Positions 26,203 through 37,940 are shown, counted from the first letter of the stretch. The stretch is DNA of 64,000 nucleotides from Pyropia haitanensis (GCA_008729055.1 SDUX01000006.1:1931501-1995500), one strand, 5' to 3'. Notes: generated from the sequence alone by a model not told the origin. Translations and numbers: made by a program.

Positions 26203-26797
26203 CGGGCCCCGCCCAGGAGCCGTTCGCGCGGTACCGGCGGCGGGTGGACAGATCGAGCGCGAGCACCCCAACCGACAGCGCCGCGCCAGCCACCGCCGCC
26301 GCCGCCGCGGCCTGCGCCCACAGCACGTCACCCGGCGGGAGGTGTCCCGCCGTGCGGATGGTCAGCGTGCCCGTCGTGGGCGCCGCGACAAAGCCGGGCG
26401 CGCCGTACACGGGCGACACCCACACCGCCGGCGCGTCGCCGCCGCCGCTGCCGCCGCCACCACCACCACCGCCACCGCCGCTGCCGCTGCCGCTGCCGCT
26501 GCCGCTGCCGCTGCCGCTGTCGCTGCGGCGGCGCCCTCCCCCAGGAGGCACCACCACACTCGTCACGACGGCGAGGCGGAGCGCGCCCAGCAGCGCGGTG
26601 ACCCCCCCGTCGACGGCGCCACCGCCGGCGCCGCCACCGCCGCCGCTGCCGGCAGCGGGAAACGCCGGCCGGATGAGGCGGCCGAGCTCCGCCGCGACGC
26701 CGCGGGTGCCAGCGGCGGCCTGGGCGGCGAGCTCGCCGCCGTGAAAGGGGAGGCACGCGGCCGCCGGCCGGGGGGGACCCCGCCGCGCGGCGGCCAT
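24480..26797 (-). CDS. PNPOx-like / ferredoxin reductase-like fusion flavoprotein
   Basis: Two flavin domains are fused in ~770 residues. The N-terminal FMN-binding split-barrel part starts at ATG 26797. It has LPFHGGELAAQAAAG near residue 12, NCPKYIHTREL near 245, ADTFFIGTTYA, WADYRGNGMYQTAGNL and LLFLDWGGG...LQLSGRA, as in pyridoxamine-phosphate-oxidase-related proteins. Next comes an FNR module: RFSPGQYASLRL (FAD site), TAGIGITPAAAMVRGLAG (nucleotide site), VLLVHQERR and VCLCGPPAWM. The natural C-terminus, in a third frame, is VSEGFDF at 24480. Frame changes fall at homopolymers 25935-25941, 25593-25605 and 24509-24518. Bacterial relatives often add a 2Fe-2S domain, which is absent here. 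It is probably an NAD(P)H-dependent oxidoreductase of unknown substrate. The start could lie further upstream. Confidence 0.8.
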
Positions 26798-26804
26798 GGC
26801 CACC

Positions 26805-26848
<44 letters not shown>

Positions 26849-27154
26849 GCCCGCCGCAGCGGTGGCAATGGCAGGGGGTGGTGGCGGCGGCGGGGGTGGC
26901 GGCGGCCGCCCACCGCCACCGCGGGGCGTCGTCTCTGGCGTCGCGACGCGGCCCGCGCGGGGGGCGCGGGTCGCCACGCCGCCGCCGCCGCCGCCGCCGG
27001 CCGCCGCCCCGCACGACCGTGCCAGGCCTTGGACGCGTGGGGGGGGGGGCCGCGGCCGACGGCGCCGCCGCCGGCGGCGGGGGGGGGGCGGCCGCCGCGG
27101 CAGACGCCCCACCCCCGCGCGGTCGCGGCGGCCGCCGCCGCCGCCGGCGGGCGC

Positions 27155-27190
27155 GCCTCCATCCCCGCCGTCGCCTCCATCCCCGCCGTC
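27155..27190. repeat. 18-bp tandem repeat
   Basis: GCCTCCATCCCCGCCGTC occurs at 27155-27172 and 27173-27190, with a partial third unit from 27191. Confidence 0.8.
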
Positions 27191-27370
27191 GCCTCCATCC
27201 GTGACGGCGGCGCGTGCCGCCGGCGCGCGCGCCCACCCACGCGCGGCGTGCGCCGTGCGCGCCGAAGGGCGGAGAACCGACCACCCGCGCGGGCCCACAC
27301 GCGCCCAGCGGCGGGGGCCAGCGCGGCGCCCGCCGCCACCGCTGGGTCGTAGAAACGGCCACAGCGCGCC

Positions 27371-27549
27371 GCGGTCGGGCGGCATCCACACCCATCCGGC
27401 GACCGCATCCGGCCAATCCGCCCGTCCATCCCGCCGCGGCCTTCCCACCCCTCCCGGCGGCGGTCGGGCGTCATCCACACCCATCCGGCCACCGCATCCG
27501 GCCAATCCGCCCCGTCCATCCCGCCGCGTCCTGCCCACCCCTCCCGCCG
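27371..27549. repeat. 89-bp tandem duplication
   Basis: A unit beginning GCGGTCGGGC and containing CATCCACACCCATCCGGC starts at 27371 and again at 27460. The copies differ at a few positions and by one C in a run. An A27 tract follows shortly after the second copy. Confidence 0.8.
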
Positions 27550-27565
27550 TCAGCGCGCAGCTCGC

Positions 27566-27592
27566 AAAAAAAAAAAAAAAAAAAAAAAAAAA
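27566..27592. repeat. A27 tract
   Basis: Twenty-seven consecutive A lie in otherwise GC-rich DNA. A second tract of 22 A lies at 28031-28052, also flanked by C runs. They could be remnants of retroposed poly(A) tails, but no adjacent retrogene or target-site duplication is visible. Confidence 0.9.
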
Positions 27593-28115
27593 CCGACAAC
27601 CGGCTGCACGCCGCCGTCGGCTGTCCAACACCCCCCCCAGCCACCCCGCCTCCGTACGGGTCAATCTCCCGCGACGGGCAACACCCCCCCCCCCGCGGGC
27701 GCCCACCCCCACCCCGCCCCCCCCCCACGCCACCGCCACGGCAGATCGGCGGCGCACCCGACGCCAGCCGTGCCCCCCCCCCCCCCCCGCCCCCACCCAC
27801 GCACAGACCGCCGGCCATCCCCGCCAGCCACGGCCGCGTCAACCGTTGGCCGGCCGCGCCCCGTCACGCTCCCTCCCCTCCCCCCCCCCCCACCCCTCCC
27901 CCCCCCACCTCCCCACCGCCGGCGGCGTTAAACCCGCCAGCCAAACCTCGCAGCGGGTACGACGACCGCGGCGCACCTCCCGGCGGGCGGTGCCACCCCC
28001 CCCCCCCCCCCCCCCCTTCCTCCTCGCCACAAAAAAAAAAAAAAAAAAAAAAGAAACGGACCTCCCCCCCCCCCTTTCCGACGCGGGGACCACGCGGCTG
28101 GCGGCCGCCGCGGCG

Positions 28116-28155
<40 letters not shown>

Positions 28156-28408
28156 TCGCCGTCGCTGCCGCTGCCGCTGCCGCTGCCGCGGCGGCGCCCG
28201 CCAGCCACCGTGCCCAGCCGGCGGCGCGTGACCACCCCCCCCCCCCCCCCTTGCTCCCGACGCGGCGGCCGCCGCCGCCGCCGCGTGTCCCCCCCCACCC
28301 CCCCCCCCCCTCCCCCCCCCCGCCGCGCCCCCCCCCCAGTCGCGTCGTGGCAGCGGCCGCGCGGCGTGCGGGGCGGCGGCCGCACCCGCGGCGGCGGCAG
28401 CCTACCTG

Positions 28409-28440
<32 letters not shown>

Positions 28441-29122
28441 ACGCTCCCCGCGGCGGGCACGTCACGCCGCCCGCGGCGGCGGGGGCATGGGCGGCGCTGC
28501 GCGACCGTCACGCCGCCGCGGCAGCGGCGGGGATATTGGGGGCGGCGCGCAGACGAGGTTGGGGGGGGTGGGGGGGGGGGGGGGGGAGGGCGGACGACAG
28601 GCCGCGGCGGGCGGGCGGGTGGCGCCCCCCCCGCTGCCCGCCCCCCTTCCCCCCCCTCCCGCCGGCGCAGCGCACCACCCCCCCGCCTCGTCGGCGGCGC
28701 CAAAGGCGCGGATGGAAGGGCCGCGGGGGGGGGGGGGTGCCGCCGGCGTGCCGCCGGCCGCGGCGCGGGCGGGCAGCGAGCGTCACCCCGCAGCACCCCC
28801 CCCGCCCCCCCCCCCCCCACGCCCCTCCCACCGCTCCCCCCCCACCCACAGCGCGGCGCCCGCGGCGACCGTCGCTACCACCCCCCCCCCCCCCCGCGGC
28901 AGCGCGGCGTACCCTTCCCCCCCCCCCCCCCCCCCCCCTCCCAGCCCCCCCCCCTCACCCGCAGCGCGCGTCCCCCCCACCGCCGCCCCGAAACGGCCCC
29001 CCCCCCCCCGCAACGTGCTGCCGCCGCCCCCACCGCCACCGCCGCCGCCGCCGCGCGTGCGCGCGCGGCCGCGGCGGGCGCCCGCGCGCCACCGCCACCG
29101 CCGCGGCGGCGGCGGCGGCAGC

Positions 29123-29153
<31 letters not shown>

Positions 29154-29273
29154 GCGGCGGCGGCGGGTGCCGCCGGGACCTTCCAGCCCGCGTCCCAGCG
29201 TGACGGCGGCAGCCGCCGCCGCCACACGCGCGCGCGCGCGCCGTCGGCCGCGGCCGACGCGGCGGCCGCCCGC

Positions 29274-29307
<34 letters not shown>

Positions 29308-29557
29308 CCCGTGCCGACCGCCGCGGCACGGGCGTGGCGCCGCGTCTCTCCCAGCGCGGGGGGTGCGTGCGTGCGTGCGCGTCGGGGTGGCCCGCCGCGT
29401 GCTGCCGGCCGGTCGCCGCTCGTTGTGGACGGTGGGGGGGTGTGTGGCCGCCGTCTTTGTGGTCGGGGACTGTGCCGTCTTGTTGTTGTTGGGGGCGGGG
29501 GGGGGGGGGGGGGGGGGTGGGGTGGGGGGGACGAGGGAGTGGGGGGGGGGGGGGGGG

Positions 29558-29648
29558 ATGGCCGCGTGGCGGGGTGCCACGATGGGCGGTTGGGGTGGTA
29601 GTGGCGGCGGCGGTGGTGGCGGTGGGGGTGGTGGGGGGGGTGGCAGGG

Positions 29649-29680
<32 letters not shown>

Positions 29681-29882
29681 ATTGGCAATGGCGGCGGCGG
29701 CGGCGGGTGCGGCGGCGGCGGCGGCGGCGGGATTGGCGGCGGCGGCGCGCCGTCGGGCGTGTCGACGCTCGCCGACGGGCTGTCGGCGTGCAGCGGCGAC
29801 GGGCGGCGCGGCCAGAGCACCAGCGGCGGCGCCACTGGCGGCGGTGGCGGTGGTGCCGCCGGCGGCGGTGGCGGCGGCGGCT

Positions 29883-29941
<59 letters not shown>

Positions 29942-30347
29942 CCCCTGCCCGCCCCCCCCCCCGGCGGCGGCCACTCCCCCTCCCCCTTCACCACCTGTCC
30001 CACCCCCCCCCCCCCCCAGGCACCGGCCCCCCCGCCCCCCCCCCCCCCCGCCCCACCACCACCACCGCCACCGCCGCCGCCCGCGCCGCCGCCGCCGCGG
30101 CCGCCGCCGCCACCGCGCGCGCCGCCGCGGCAGACGCCGCGGGTGGCGGCACGCTCCCGTGGCTCGCCGCCGCCGCGGCGGCGGCGGCGCCGCCGCCACC
30201 ACCGCTGGCGCCCCTGTCGGCGGGGGGGGGGGGAGCGCCGCGGGTGGCTCGCCGGGCGTGCCGCCCTACGCGCTGCTGTCGCCGCTGGCGCCGCTGACGC
30301 CCCTCGAGCCGCCCATGATGCCGCTGTCGCCATTGAGCAGCGCGCCA

Positions 30348-30405
<58 letters not shown>

Positions 30406-30599
30406 TGGGGCAGCCGCCGCCGCCACCGCTTGGCGGGTGTGCCGCCGCGGCGGCCGCCGCGGCGACGGCGCCCCGGTGGGGTGCGCACCCGCCGCCGCCG
30501 CCGCCGCCGCCACTCCCGCCGCTGCCGCTGCCGGCGACTCCGCCCGCGGCGTACCCCTACGCCCACGCCGGCCTCCCCGCCATGGCCGCCTCGGCTGCG

Positions 30600-30646
<47 letters not shown>

Positions 30647-31025
30647 CGGCGGTGGCGGTGGCGGCGGTGCGGCCGGCGCGGCCGGCACGTCTGGCTCGCC
30701 CGTCGTCCCCGCCACCCCCTCCGCGGCGGTGACCGCCGAGCCCGGCCTCCGCGACCAGCTGTCCCGCCTGTGTGACCGCTTCGCGTCGAGCGGCGTTGCG
30801 CTCTCCCCCGCCGAGACGCTCGCGTTGCCCGAGCTCGCCCTCCTCCGCTCCCCCGACGCGTGGGCGTGGCTCGCGCCCTACTCCCCGCTCGCGGTGGCGG
30901 CGTGGCCGTCGCCGGCGGACCTGCCCGTGCTCAGCGCGACAGGCGTCCGCCACGCCGTTGCGAGTGACCGCGTGCTGCGGCTGGCGGGGGGGGGGGGCGG
31001 CGGCGGCGGCCGCCGGTCGGCTGGC

Positions 31026-31064
<39 letters not shown>

Positions 31065-31652
31065 CGCCCCCCCTCCCCCAACAGCCCGTACGCGTCCGTG
31101 TCGGACTGGGATGACTCGGAGGACGGGAGCGGCCTCGGCCCCCGCTTCCTCGTCGTCTCCAACTGGACCGTCCCCGTGACCGTCTCGGCCGCCGACCGCA
31201 TCGTCTGCTGCTGGGTGTACATGGACACCGCTCTCGACGTCCGTGGCGAGGCGTCGGGCGGCGTGTTCTTCAGCCCCGTCCTCGGGCGGGCGGTCATCAA
31301 CACGGCCAACCACGAGTACCTGCTGCTCGCGCCGTCGGCCGACGGGCGGGTCATCCAGGGGGAGTGGGTCAAGCCCCTCCGGTCGGGCAAGGCCCTCCAC
31401 AGCCTCTTTTCGTTGCGCCGGCCGGCCACACCGGGGGGGGCCGTCTGGCTCGACGGCCACGTGCGGGCGGTCAACCACCGGGTGTCGCCGCCGCCGCCGT
31501 CGGCCGCCGCGGCGGCACGGGCGGTGGCGGACCCGGCGGGGATGGGCATCCTCGACGCGTTTATGGGGCTCGGGTCGGGCACGTTTGGCGCGGGCGCCGT
31601 GCCCGTCACGGACATGCACCCGCCAATCGCCGCCGCCGTCCAGGCCGGAGGG

Positions 31653-31697
<45 letters not shown>

Positions 31698-31999
31698 AGC
31701 GGCCTGATGGCGGGCGGCGGGCGGGGGGGCGGCGGCGTGCTCGACCCCGCCGCCCCCCCCCGGCCGTGGCTCCCCCCCACCGCCGCGCCGCCCGCGCACG
31801 CGGCGGAGCAGTCCGTGTCGGTGGTGGTGGACTTTACCGTCTCTGGGCCGGCCATGACCTACTGGCTCCGCATGAAGGCGCTCTCCCTCCTGCGGATGAA
31901 CCTCGGGCGCCTGCGCATGCCCCGTGCGGGCGGGGGGGAGGCGCGGGGAGGACCGCCGCCGCCCCCACCGCCCCCGCCGCGATTGCGCCGCCGCCCCCA

Positions 32000-32033
<34 letters not shown>

Positions 32034-32826
32034 GGCACGCGTCGGTGGAGCTGCTGGGCGATGGGGATGAGACCGCCGCCGCCGCGGCGGCGGCGGTGGA
32101 TGCCGACGCTGCCGCCGCGGCGGCGGTCGCGGCGGCGGCGGGCGGCCGCCGCTGGCGTGGCGGTGCCGCTGGCGCCGCCGCCGCCGCCGCGCCGGCCATG
32201 GTCGTGGACGCGTGGTGGGCGACGGATGGGGGTGGCGGCGGTGGCGGAGGGGGGGTGGGGGGGGGGTGCAGGGGGTGGCATGACCGACGACCCGTTTGGG
32301 GGGGGGGGTGGGGGGACGCGCCGCTGCCGCCGCCGGGGCCGTTGCCACCACTCGTGCCGCCGGCGGCGGCGGTCGGAGGGTATGGTGGGGGTGGCGGTGG
32401 GGGGGGGGGGGGGCGGGGGGGGATGGCGACGTTGTAATGGAGGGCGTCGGCTCCGCGGTGGGGAGCACCGACCCCAGCGCCGGCAGCGGCGGCGGTGCGG
32501 CTCGTAGTGGCGGCGGCGGCGGCAGCGGCGGCGGTGGCGGTGACGGCGGTGGTGGTGGTGGTGGTGGTGGCGGCGCCGCCGCCGCCGCGGCGGCGGCAGC
32601 GGCCGCGTCGGCGACAGGTGCGGCGGCGACGGCGGCGGGTGGGGGTGTGGCGGCACCGTCAACGGCGGCGGGCGGCCGCCGCCGCCGCGGCACCCGCCGG
32701 ACGGTGGACGTGGAGCTGCTCGTCAGCGACAAGGCGCGCGCGCGGATCCTCCGCAACCGGGAGAGCGCGCAGCGGTCGCACGCAAAGAAGCGGCAGGCCG
32801 CCGCCGCGGCGGCGGCGGCGGCGGCA

Positions 32827-32860
<34 letters not shown>

Positions 32861-33150
32861 AGGGCACGGCAGAGGGGGGGGGGGGAGGGGGGGGAGGGGG
32901 GGGGGGGGGGGACGGGGGGGGGGGGGGCGCCGAGGGGGTCGGCGGCGGGAGGGGGCGCACCGGGCTGACACGCGCAGCAAAAAAAAAGGGGGTTTTGTGC
33001 GCACACGCGGACGCGAGTGACGAGGTGCGTGCAGCCACAGCGGATGCATCGTTGGCAAGGGGCAAGTGGGGGGTCCATGCCGAGGCTGCCGGCCGCGGCT
33101 GCTGCGGGATCCGGCACGGTCACTGGGGCACCCCCACAAGAGAGGGATGA
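29558..33150 (+). CDS. Low-complexity protein with unknown globular block and degenerate bZIP basic region
   Basis: I join these segments as one probable gene. From ATG 29558 come Gly-, Ala- and Pro-rich sequence, then SPGVPPYALLSPLAPLTPLE (~30250). A globular block of ~350 residues follows (30730-31910), with LRDQLSRLCDRFASSGVAL, WAWLAPYSPLAVAAWP, FLVVSNWTVPVTVSAADRIV, GVFFSPVLGRAVINTANHEY and SVSVVVDFTVSGPAMTYWLR. I do not recognise this block. At 32701-32800 a bZIP-type basic region reads DKARARILRNRESAQRSHAK, but a long Ala run replaces the leucine zipper. Frames change at G runs, e.g. 30222-30233, near 31931-31937, 32230-32330 and 32400. The C-terminus is uncertain: the frame shown stops at 33150, but frame shifts in the G runs at 32875-32930 could end it near 32968. 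It could also be two genes. Confidence 0.5.
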
Positions 33151-33787
33151 TGCAGCGGGGAGGACACCGCGCACAGTGGACACACCGGACCTCTGTCCTG
33201 CCTCGGCCACTCGCACAGAGGCGTTCGTTTTATGGACGGGGCACCCACGTGTTTTTTTTTTTTTTTTTATCTGTGGCGAACCCATGGGTGGTGTGGTGAG
33301 GGGTACCCACTCCCTCGGGGCGGTCTGAGGAGGGCCAGCGTCCACTGTCGGGGGGGGGGGGGGGGAGGGTGGTTGCTCTATCGATCAGCTGGGGGAGGGG
33401 GTGCCACGGCGGACGGGCACCCCCAGCGCAGGCCAACGCACCCTGCGGCACCCCCCATAGACGTGGCGGGCACGATGGGGAGCGCCCACGGCACGCAGCC
33501 GCCAGGAATGAAAGAAAAACAACAGGTGCGGCACGATGGCGCGGCGGGCGCGTGTGCCCTGCGCGGCAGCGGCTGCAGCGCGCCTTGCTCGCCCACCCCC
33601 CAACCCGCTGTATGGTCAGCACTACCCGTGGCCCCCCGCGCGCTCTCCCCCAACCCTCCCGCGCGCCTCACACCCCCCCTCACCCACCAAGCCCACCGCC
33701 GTCCGCCGTCCGCCGTCCCCGCCAACCAGTCCACCCCCCTCCACTCGTACCGCGCCCCCCCGGCAAAAAATAAAGGACGCCCCAATT
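33151..33787. other. Convergent 3' region with T17 tract
   Basis: This lies between the bZIP-like gene and VIPP1, which face each other. It contains T17 at 33252-33268 and a G run at 33350-33366. Short open frames have no family features. Confidence 0.55.
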
Positions 33788-34751
33788 TTACCGCCCCAGG
33801 TCCTTGCGCATCCGGTCGAGCTCCGAGTCCATCGCCGACGGCGGCTTGCTCCCGCCCGTGCCGCCGCCCGCCGCGCCCGTGCTGCCCGTGCTGCCCGTCG
33901 TGCCCGGCAGCCGGTACGGGTCGTTCGCGGCGGCGATGGAGCCCTTCATTTTGGCGAGCTCATCGTCCACCGACGACGACTCGAGGGCCTTGAACTTGCC
34001 CTCCAGCCCCACGTCCGCGCTGCCGCCAATGGCCATCTCGGCGGCCACGTCGGCCGACGTCTCGAGCTCCTCCACCTTGACCGACATGCGCTCAAACGCT
34101 TCCATCGCGGAGCCTTCGCCCATGCCGCTGAGCATCGCGTTGACGTCGGCGCTCGTCTTGGCCGTCTTGGCCCGCGCCACAAACTGGTCCTTCTTGGTCC
34201 GCGCTTCCGCCACCTTGGCCTCCAGCGCCGTCAGCGACGCGTGCAGCTTGGTCACGTTCTCGCGCATGCCCCCCAGCTGCGCATCGAGCGACGCGACCGT
34301 CTCGTTCTGCGCGTTGCGGCGGCCGAGCGCCTCGCGCGCGAGCGACTCCTCGCCCGCCTGCAGCGCCAGCTGCGCCCGCTTGTACCACTCATCGGCCGAC
34401 GTGGCGGCCGCCTCGCGCTGCCGTTCCAGCCGCTTGGTCGACGCCGACACCTCTGCGTACGCCTGACGCACCTTGACAATGTCGCCCTGCATGTCCGCCA
34501 CCGCCTGCGTCAGCAGCTTTTCGGGGTCCTCGGCCGACGACACCGCGTCATTGACCGACGCGCGGACGAGGCGGGAGAGGCGGTCAAAGAGGTTCATCGT
34601 CGGGGGGGGGTGACGCGGCGGCATGGCGCCGCCGCCACTGCCGAGGGGGGGGGGGGGTCGCTACCGCGGCACCGGCAAAGGCGGTGGTGCCCACCGCGCG
34701 GCCGCGGAGGGCGGTCGACGCGGCGGCGCCGGCTACGGGAACAAACGCCAT
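33788..34751 (-). CDS. VIPP1: VIPP1/IM30, thylakoid membrane PspA-family protein
   Basis: The mature protein starts MNLFDRLSRLVRASVNDAVS, the amphipathic first helix of PspA/VIPP1. Long coiled-coil helices follow (EKLLTQAVADMQGDIVKVRQ; AREALGRRNAQNETVASL; ARAKTAKTSADVNAMLSGMG). The C-terminus ends in MDSELDRMRKDLGR, the extra helix that separates VIPP1 from bacterial PspA. The protein forms ESCRT-III-like rods and rings that keep thylakoid and envelope membranes intact. ATG 34751 opens an Ala/Val/Arg-rich transit peptide (MAFVPVAGAAASTALRGRAV) in another frame, joined across the thirteen-G run 34645-34657. Total is about 320 residues. It is divergent from the endonuclease/phosphatase gene. 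Confidence 0.9.
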
Positions 34752-36068
34752 GGCGCCAGGGGGGGGTGAGACGCGGACAAGGGGGGAGAGAGCGGGAGAG
34801 AGATGACGGAGAGGGGGGGGAAGGGAGATGCCGCAGTGACGCGCAAGGGACAAGCGGGATGAAGCACGAGGGTGAGGGGGGTATAGCAGGCGGCGACAGG
34901 CGGGGGAGGCACGCGCAAGGGGTCGACCCCGTCGCGGAAGTGGGGTGGTCCGCGGAGATGGGGCCAGCGTGCGGTCACGCGGTCGCGACGGCGACACTCA
35001 GCCACAAATACCGCATGGCGCCTGATCAGGCCGTGACTGGTGGCCCTCCAGCGACCAACCGGCGCTCGCCTCGCGGGGGTCAGCCAGCAGGTGCAAACGA
35101 GGGAGGCACCCAATCTGGTGAACCCACGTGGCTACGAAAGATGTTGGCAAAAGGTGCCGCCTTTGTCCAGAAGAAACTGTTGCCAGTTTCATACATCAAA
35201 AAGGATGAATCAGCACCCCCCACACTGGTCGAGCCCCCCATGGCAGACTGAGAGTGTCGTTCCATTGGTCCGATCCCAGGGTGCCGTAGAATGGATGGCT
35301 GGGCACGCTCGCAATCCCCCACTTGTGTGAAGATCCTGTCGGGGATTCCGTCCTGGTCCACGCCTGCTGTCTTTCTTTGTAAGATTGCCAATTCTCACGT
35401 GTCTGACTCCTCTGTCCCTGCGCAAAGGACGGGGCACGTTGAAAAATTGGACATCGTCCAACTGTATGGTTGCGTGGGGAATTCTGCAGGTCCTCCCCGT
35501 TCCACCCCACGACCGCTGCATACCGCAATCCAGTCCCCGCCACGACGACAGCGCCGCCACCGCACCCGCCACGGCGGCCCTTCCCAAACCCATCCTGCAC
35601 CGCCGCTGCTCCCCACACCGCCCGCCGCCTCCCGCGCCTGGCCAATCAAACGACGGCAGTGACAGAGGCGTCGAGCCGAGGCGCCGCGACGCGCTCTCCG
35701 CGCCCGGCGTCGGGCTCGCGCGGCGCGCGGCGGGCGCCGCCGTGCTCGCTGCGTCTTTCGTCCCCCCCTCCCACCCGCCCCCCCCACGCACTCCCCCCCC
35801 AACCTCCACCTCTGACCGCGGCAGCACCCCACCGTTCGTCGTCCCTCCATCTCCCTCGCCCGCGCGGAAAGTCGCGGCGCAGCTACGCCTCCCTCCGCTT
35901 CCCGCGCTTCCGCCCCCCTCCCCCCCCCCCCCCCCCCGCCCAAACCTACCCGTCGCTCCACCTTGTTTCACGCTCCCTCCCCCCCGGCCACCACGGCCAC
36001 CACCCCCTTTCCCCTTCCCCCCCCCTCCCCCCCCGCCCCTCCCCCCCCCTCCCCGCCACTGGGCGGCC
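34752..36068. promoter_or_regulatory. Divergent promoter region, VIPP1 and EEP genes
   Basis: The middle of this gap (35100-35480) is AT-richer. CCAAT motifs occur at 35109, 35388 and 35642, and ATTGG at 35264 and 35446. The right part is C-rich up to the plus-strand start. Open frames here lack family features. Confidence 0.5.
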
Positions 36069-37806
36069 ATGGCCCCCCCAACACACCTGACAGTGGCGAC
36101 GTTTAACCTCCTCGCGCCGTGCTACAAGCGCATGTCCCCCGCCGTCGTCGCGGCCGTACCCGGCGCCGCACCCGGCACTGGGAAGACGGCGGCGGCGGCG
36201 GCGGCGGCGGCGGCATCTGCCACCCCCCCTCTCCCCCTCCCTGCCTCCCCCACCCCCCCCCACTACCCCAACCGCCCGTCCGCGTCGACCCCCTGGGCGT
36301 CGCGCCCGCGGCGCCCCCGCGAAGGCGACGCCCCCCACCTGTGGCGCCCCCGCCTGGCCGCCCTCATTGACGAGCTCGCCGCGCTGCACCCCCCCCCAGA
36401 CATCCTGTGCCTCCAGGAGTGGTGGTTCGCGTCGGCCTATGCGGACGCGCTCACCGCCGCGCTCGACGGCACCTACGCGCTGACGACGGCGCGGCGGCCA
36501 GGCAAGGATGACGGGCTGGCGATTGGGGTGCGGCGGCCACTGGGCGTCACCGCCGCCGCGTCGTGGCGGCTCGTTGAGGGGGATGACCGCGTCGCGCTGC
36601 TCGTCGCGGTCGCTGCGGGGCCGCCGCCGCCGCCGCCGCCGCCGCCACTGCCGCTGGCACCGCCACCGGCGCGGCCGGTGGGGGTGGCGTCTGGCGGGCG
36701 TGCCGCCGTGCCGGTGGTGGTGGTGGTCAACACGCACCTGACGTTCCCGCACGGCGTCGGCGACGGGGTGATGCGGCTGCAGCAGGTGGCCGCGCTGACC
36801 GACGTTGTCGACGGGTGGGTGGACGAGGCGCCCGGCCGGGAGGGCGCGCCGGTGCTCATCGTTGGCGACTTTAATGGCGAGGCGTCGGACGCGGTGGCGG
36901 CGCACCTCGTCGCGCGGGATTTTGTCAACTCGTGGGAGGCGGTGCGGGGGGGGGGAGGTGGCGGTGGCGGCGGCGGTGGCGGCGGCGGTGACGCGGTGGG
37001 GCGTGGGGCTGGCCGCGGCGGCGGCCGCGTGGTGACCCACCACAACCACCGCGGCGAGCAGGTGGCGGTGGACCACGTGTTTGTGCGGCAGCCGCGGGGG
37101 GAGCCCCCCGCCGTGCCGCCGCCGTGCCGACGGAAAGCGGGGGTTGGCGGCGCGGGGGGGGGGCGCGGCGGGGGGGGGGGTGCCGCCGCCTGGCGGGAGG
37201 CGCCCGTGCCCCCATCGGCCGCGTCGCTCATCGCGGCGTCGACACCGGGGGGGAGCAGCGGCGGCGGCGCGGTCGCGGTTGCGCGGACCGCCCGCGTCGC
37301 GGCCGCCGCCGCGGCCGAACCGGACGGGTGGGTGGGCGCGGCGGAGGCGGTGGCGGCGGCGGCGGCAGCCGCAGAGGCGGCGGCGGTCCCGTCGGCCGCC
37401 GCCGTCGCTGCCGCCGCGACCCCCGCCGCGGCGGCTGCTGGCAATGGCGCCGGCGGTGGCACCGGCAACGGCGCTGGCAATGGCGCTAGGATTGGCAATG
37501 GCGCTGGTAATGGCGCGGCCGCGGCCGCCGCCGCGCCCACCGGCCTGGGCAACCTCAATGGCGTGGCGGGCACCGCGCAGGTGGCGCTCGGGGCGGCGAC
37601 CCCTCCCCCTCCCCCCCCCCCCCCGCGGCGCCCCCCCCCCGCGCCTGTGGCTGACCCCCGTCGACGCGTTTGTGTCGCCGCGCGGCCTCGACGCGTCCAC
37701 GTGGCAGCCCGCGTATACGGTGAGTGACCACCGGCCGCTGGTGGTGCGGTTTGCCATGACCGCCGAGGGGGGGGGGGGAGCGGGAGCGGGGGAGGGGCGC
37801 GTATGA
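36069..37806 (+). CDS. Endonuclease/exonuclease/phosphatase (DNase I-like) family protein
   Basis: The EEP catalytic set is present in order: ATFNLLAP near residue 9 (Asn), ILCLQEWW near 114 (Glu), VVNTHLTF near 221 (His), VLIVGDFNGE near 265 (Asp/Asn), VAVDHVFV near 334, and YTVSDHRPLVVRF near 551 (catalytic Asp-His). A Gly/Ala-rich insert of ~190 residues separates the last two motifs. The final motif reads in a different frame from the rest, after C runs 37611-37624 and 37631-37640. It is therefore a Mg-dependent phosphoesterase. The family also includes nucleases, sphingomyelinases and inositol phosphatases, and I cannot tell which substrate applies. It most resembles plant cytosolic EEP proteins without transit peptides. 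ATG 36069 follows a C-rich leader. Confidence 0.8.
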
Positions 37807-37940
37807 TGGAGGGGGAGGGCGGCGAGCTGTTGATGTATGGGAGGGGGGTGGCGGAGATGAGGGGGAAGAGGAAGGGTATAGGGGGTGCCGGGAGCGGGAA
37901 GAGGAAGGGTTGGGGGTGGCACCCACCGCCGTGTGGGGCA

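Larger units (their letters stand above)
26798..29557. other. 2.8 kb homopolymer-rich divergent intergenic region
   Basis: This lies between the divergent PNPOx-FNR gene and the bZIP-like gene. It is dominated by C runs up to about 20 bases, G runs, two A tracts and GCC/GGC triplets. The repeats are listed separately. Long frames are open across it on both strands only because stop codons are rare at this base composition. No supported gene. Confidence 0.5.

Noticed and set aside
26796..32507. A 1903-codon open frame on the plus strand
   Set aside because: Only its last part (from about 30250) has protein-like sequence. The rest overlaps the PNPOx-FNR gene on the other strand and repeat DNA, and stays open because stops are rare at this GC content.
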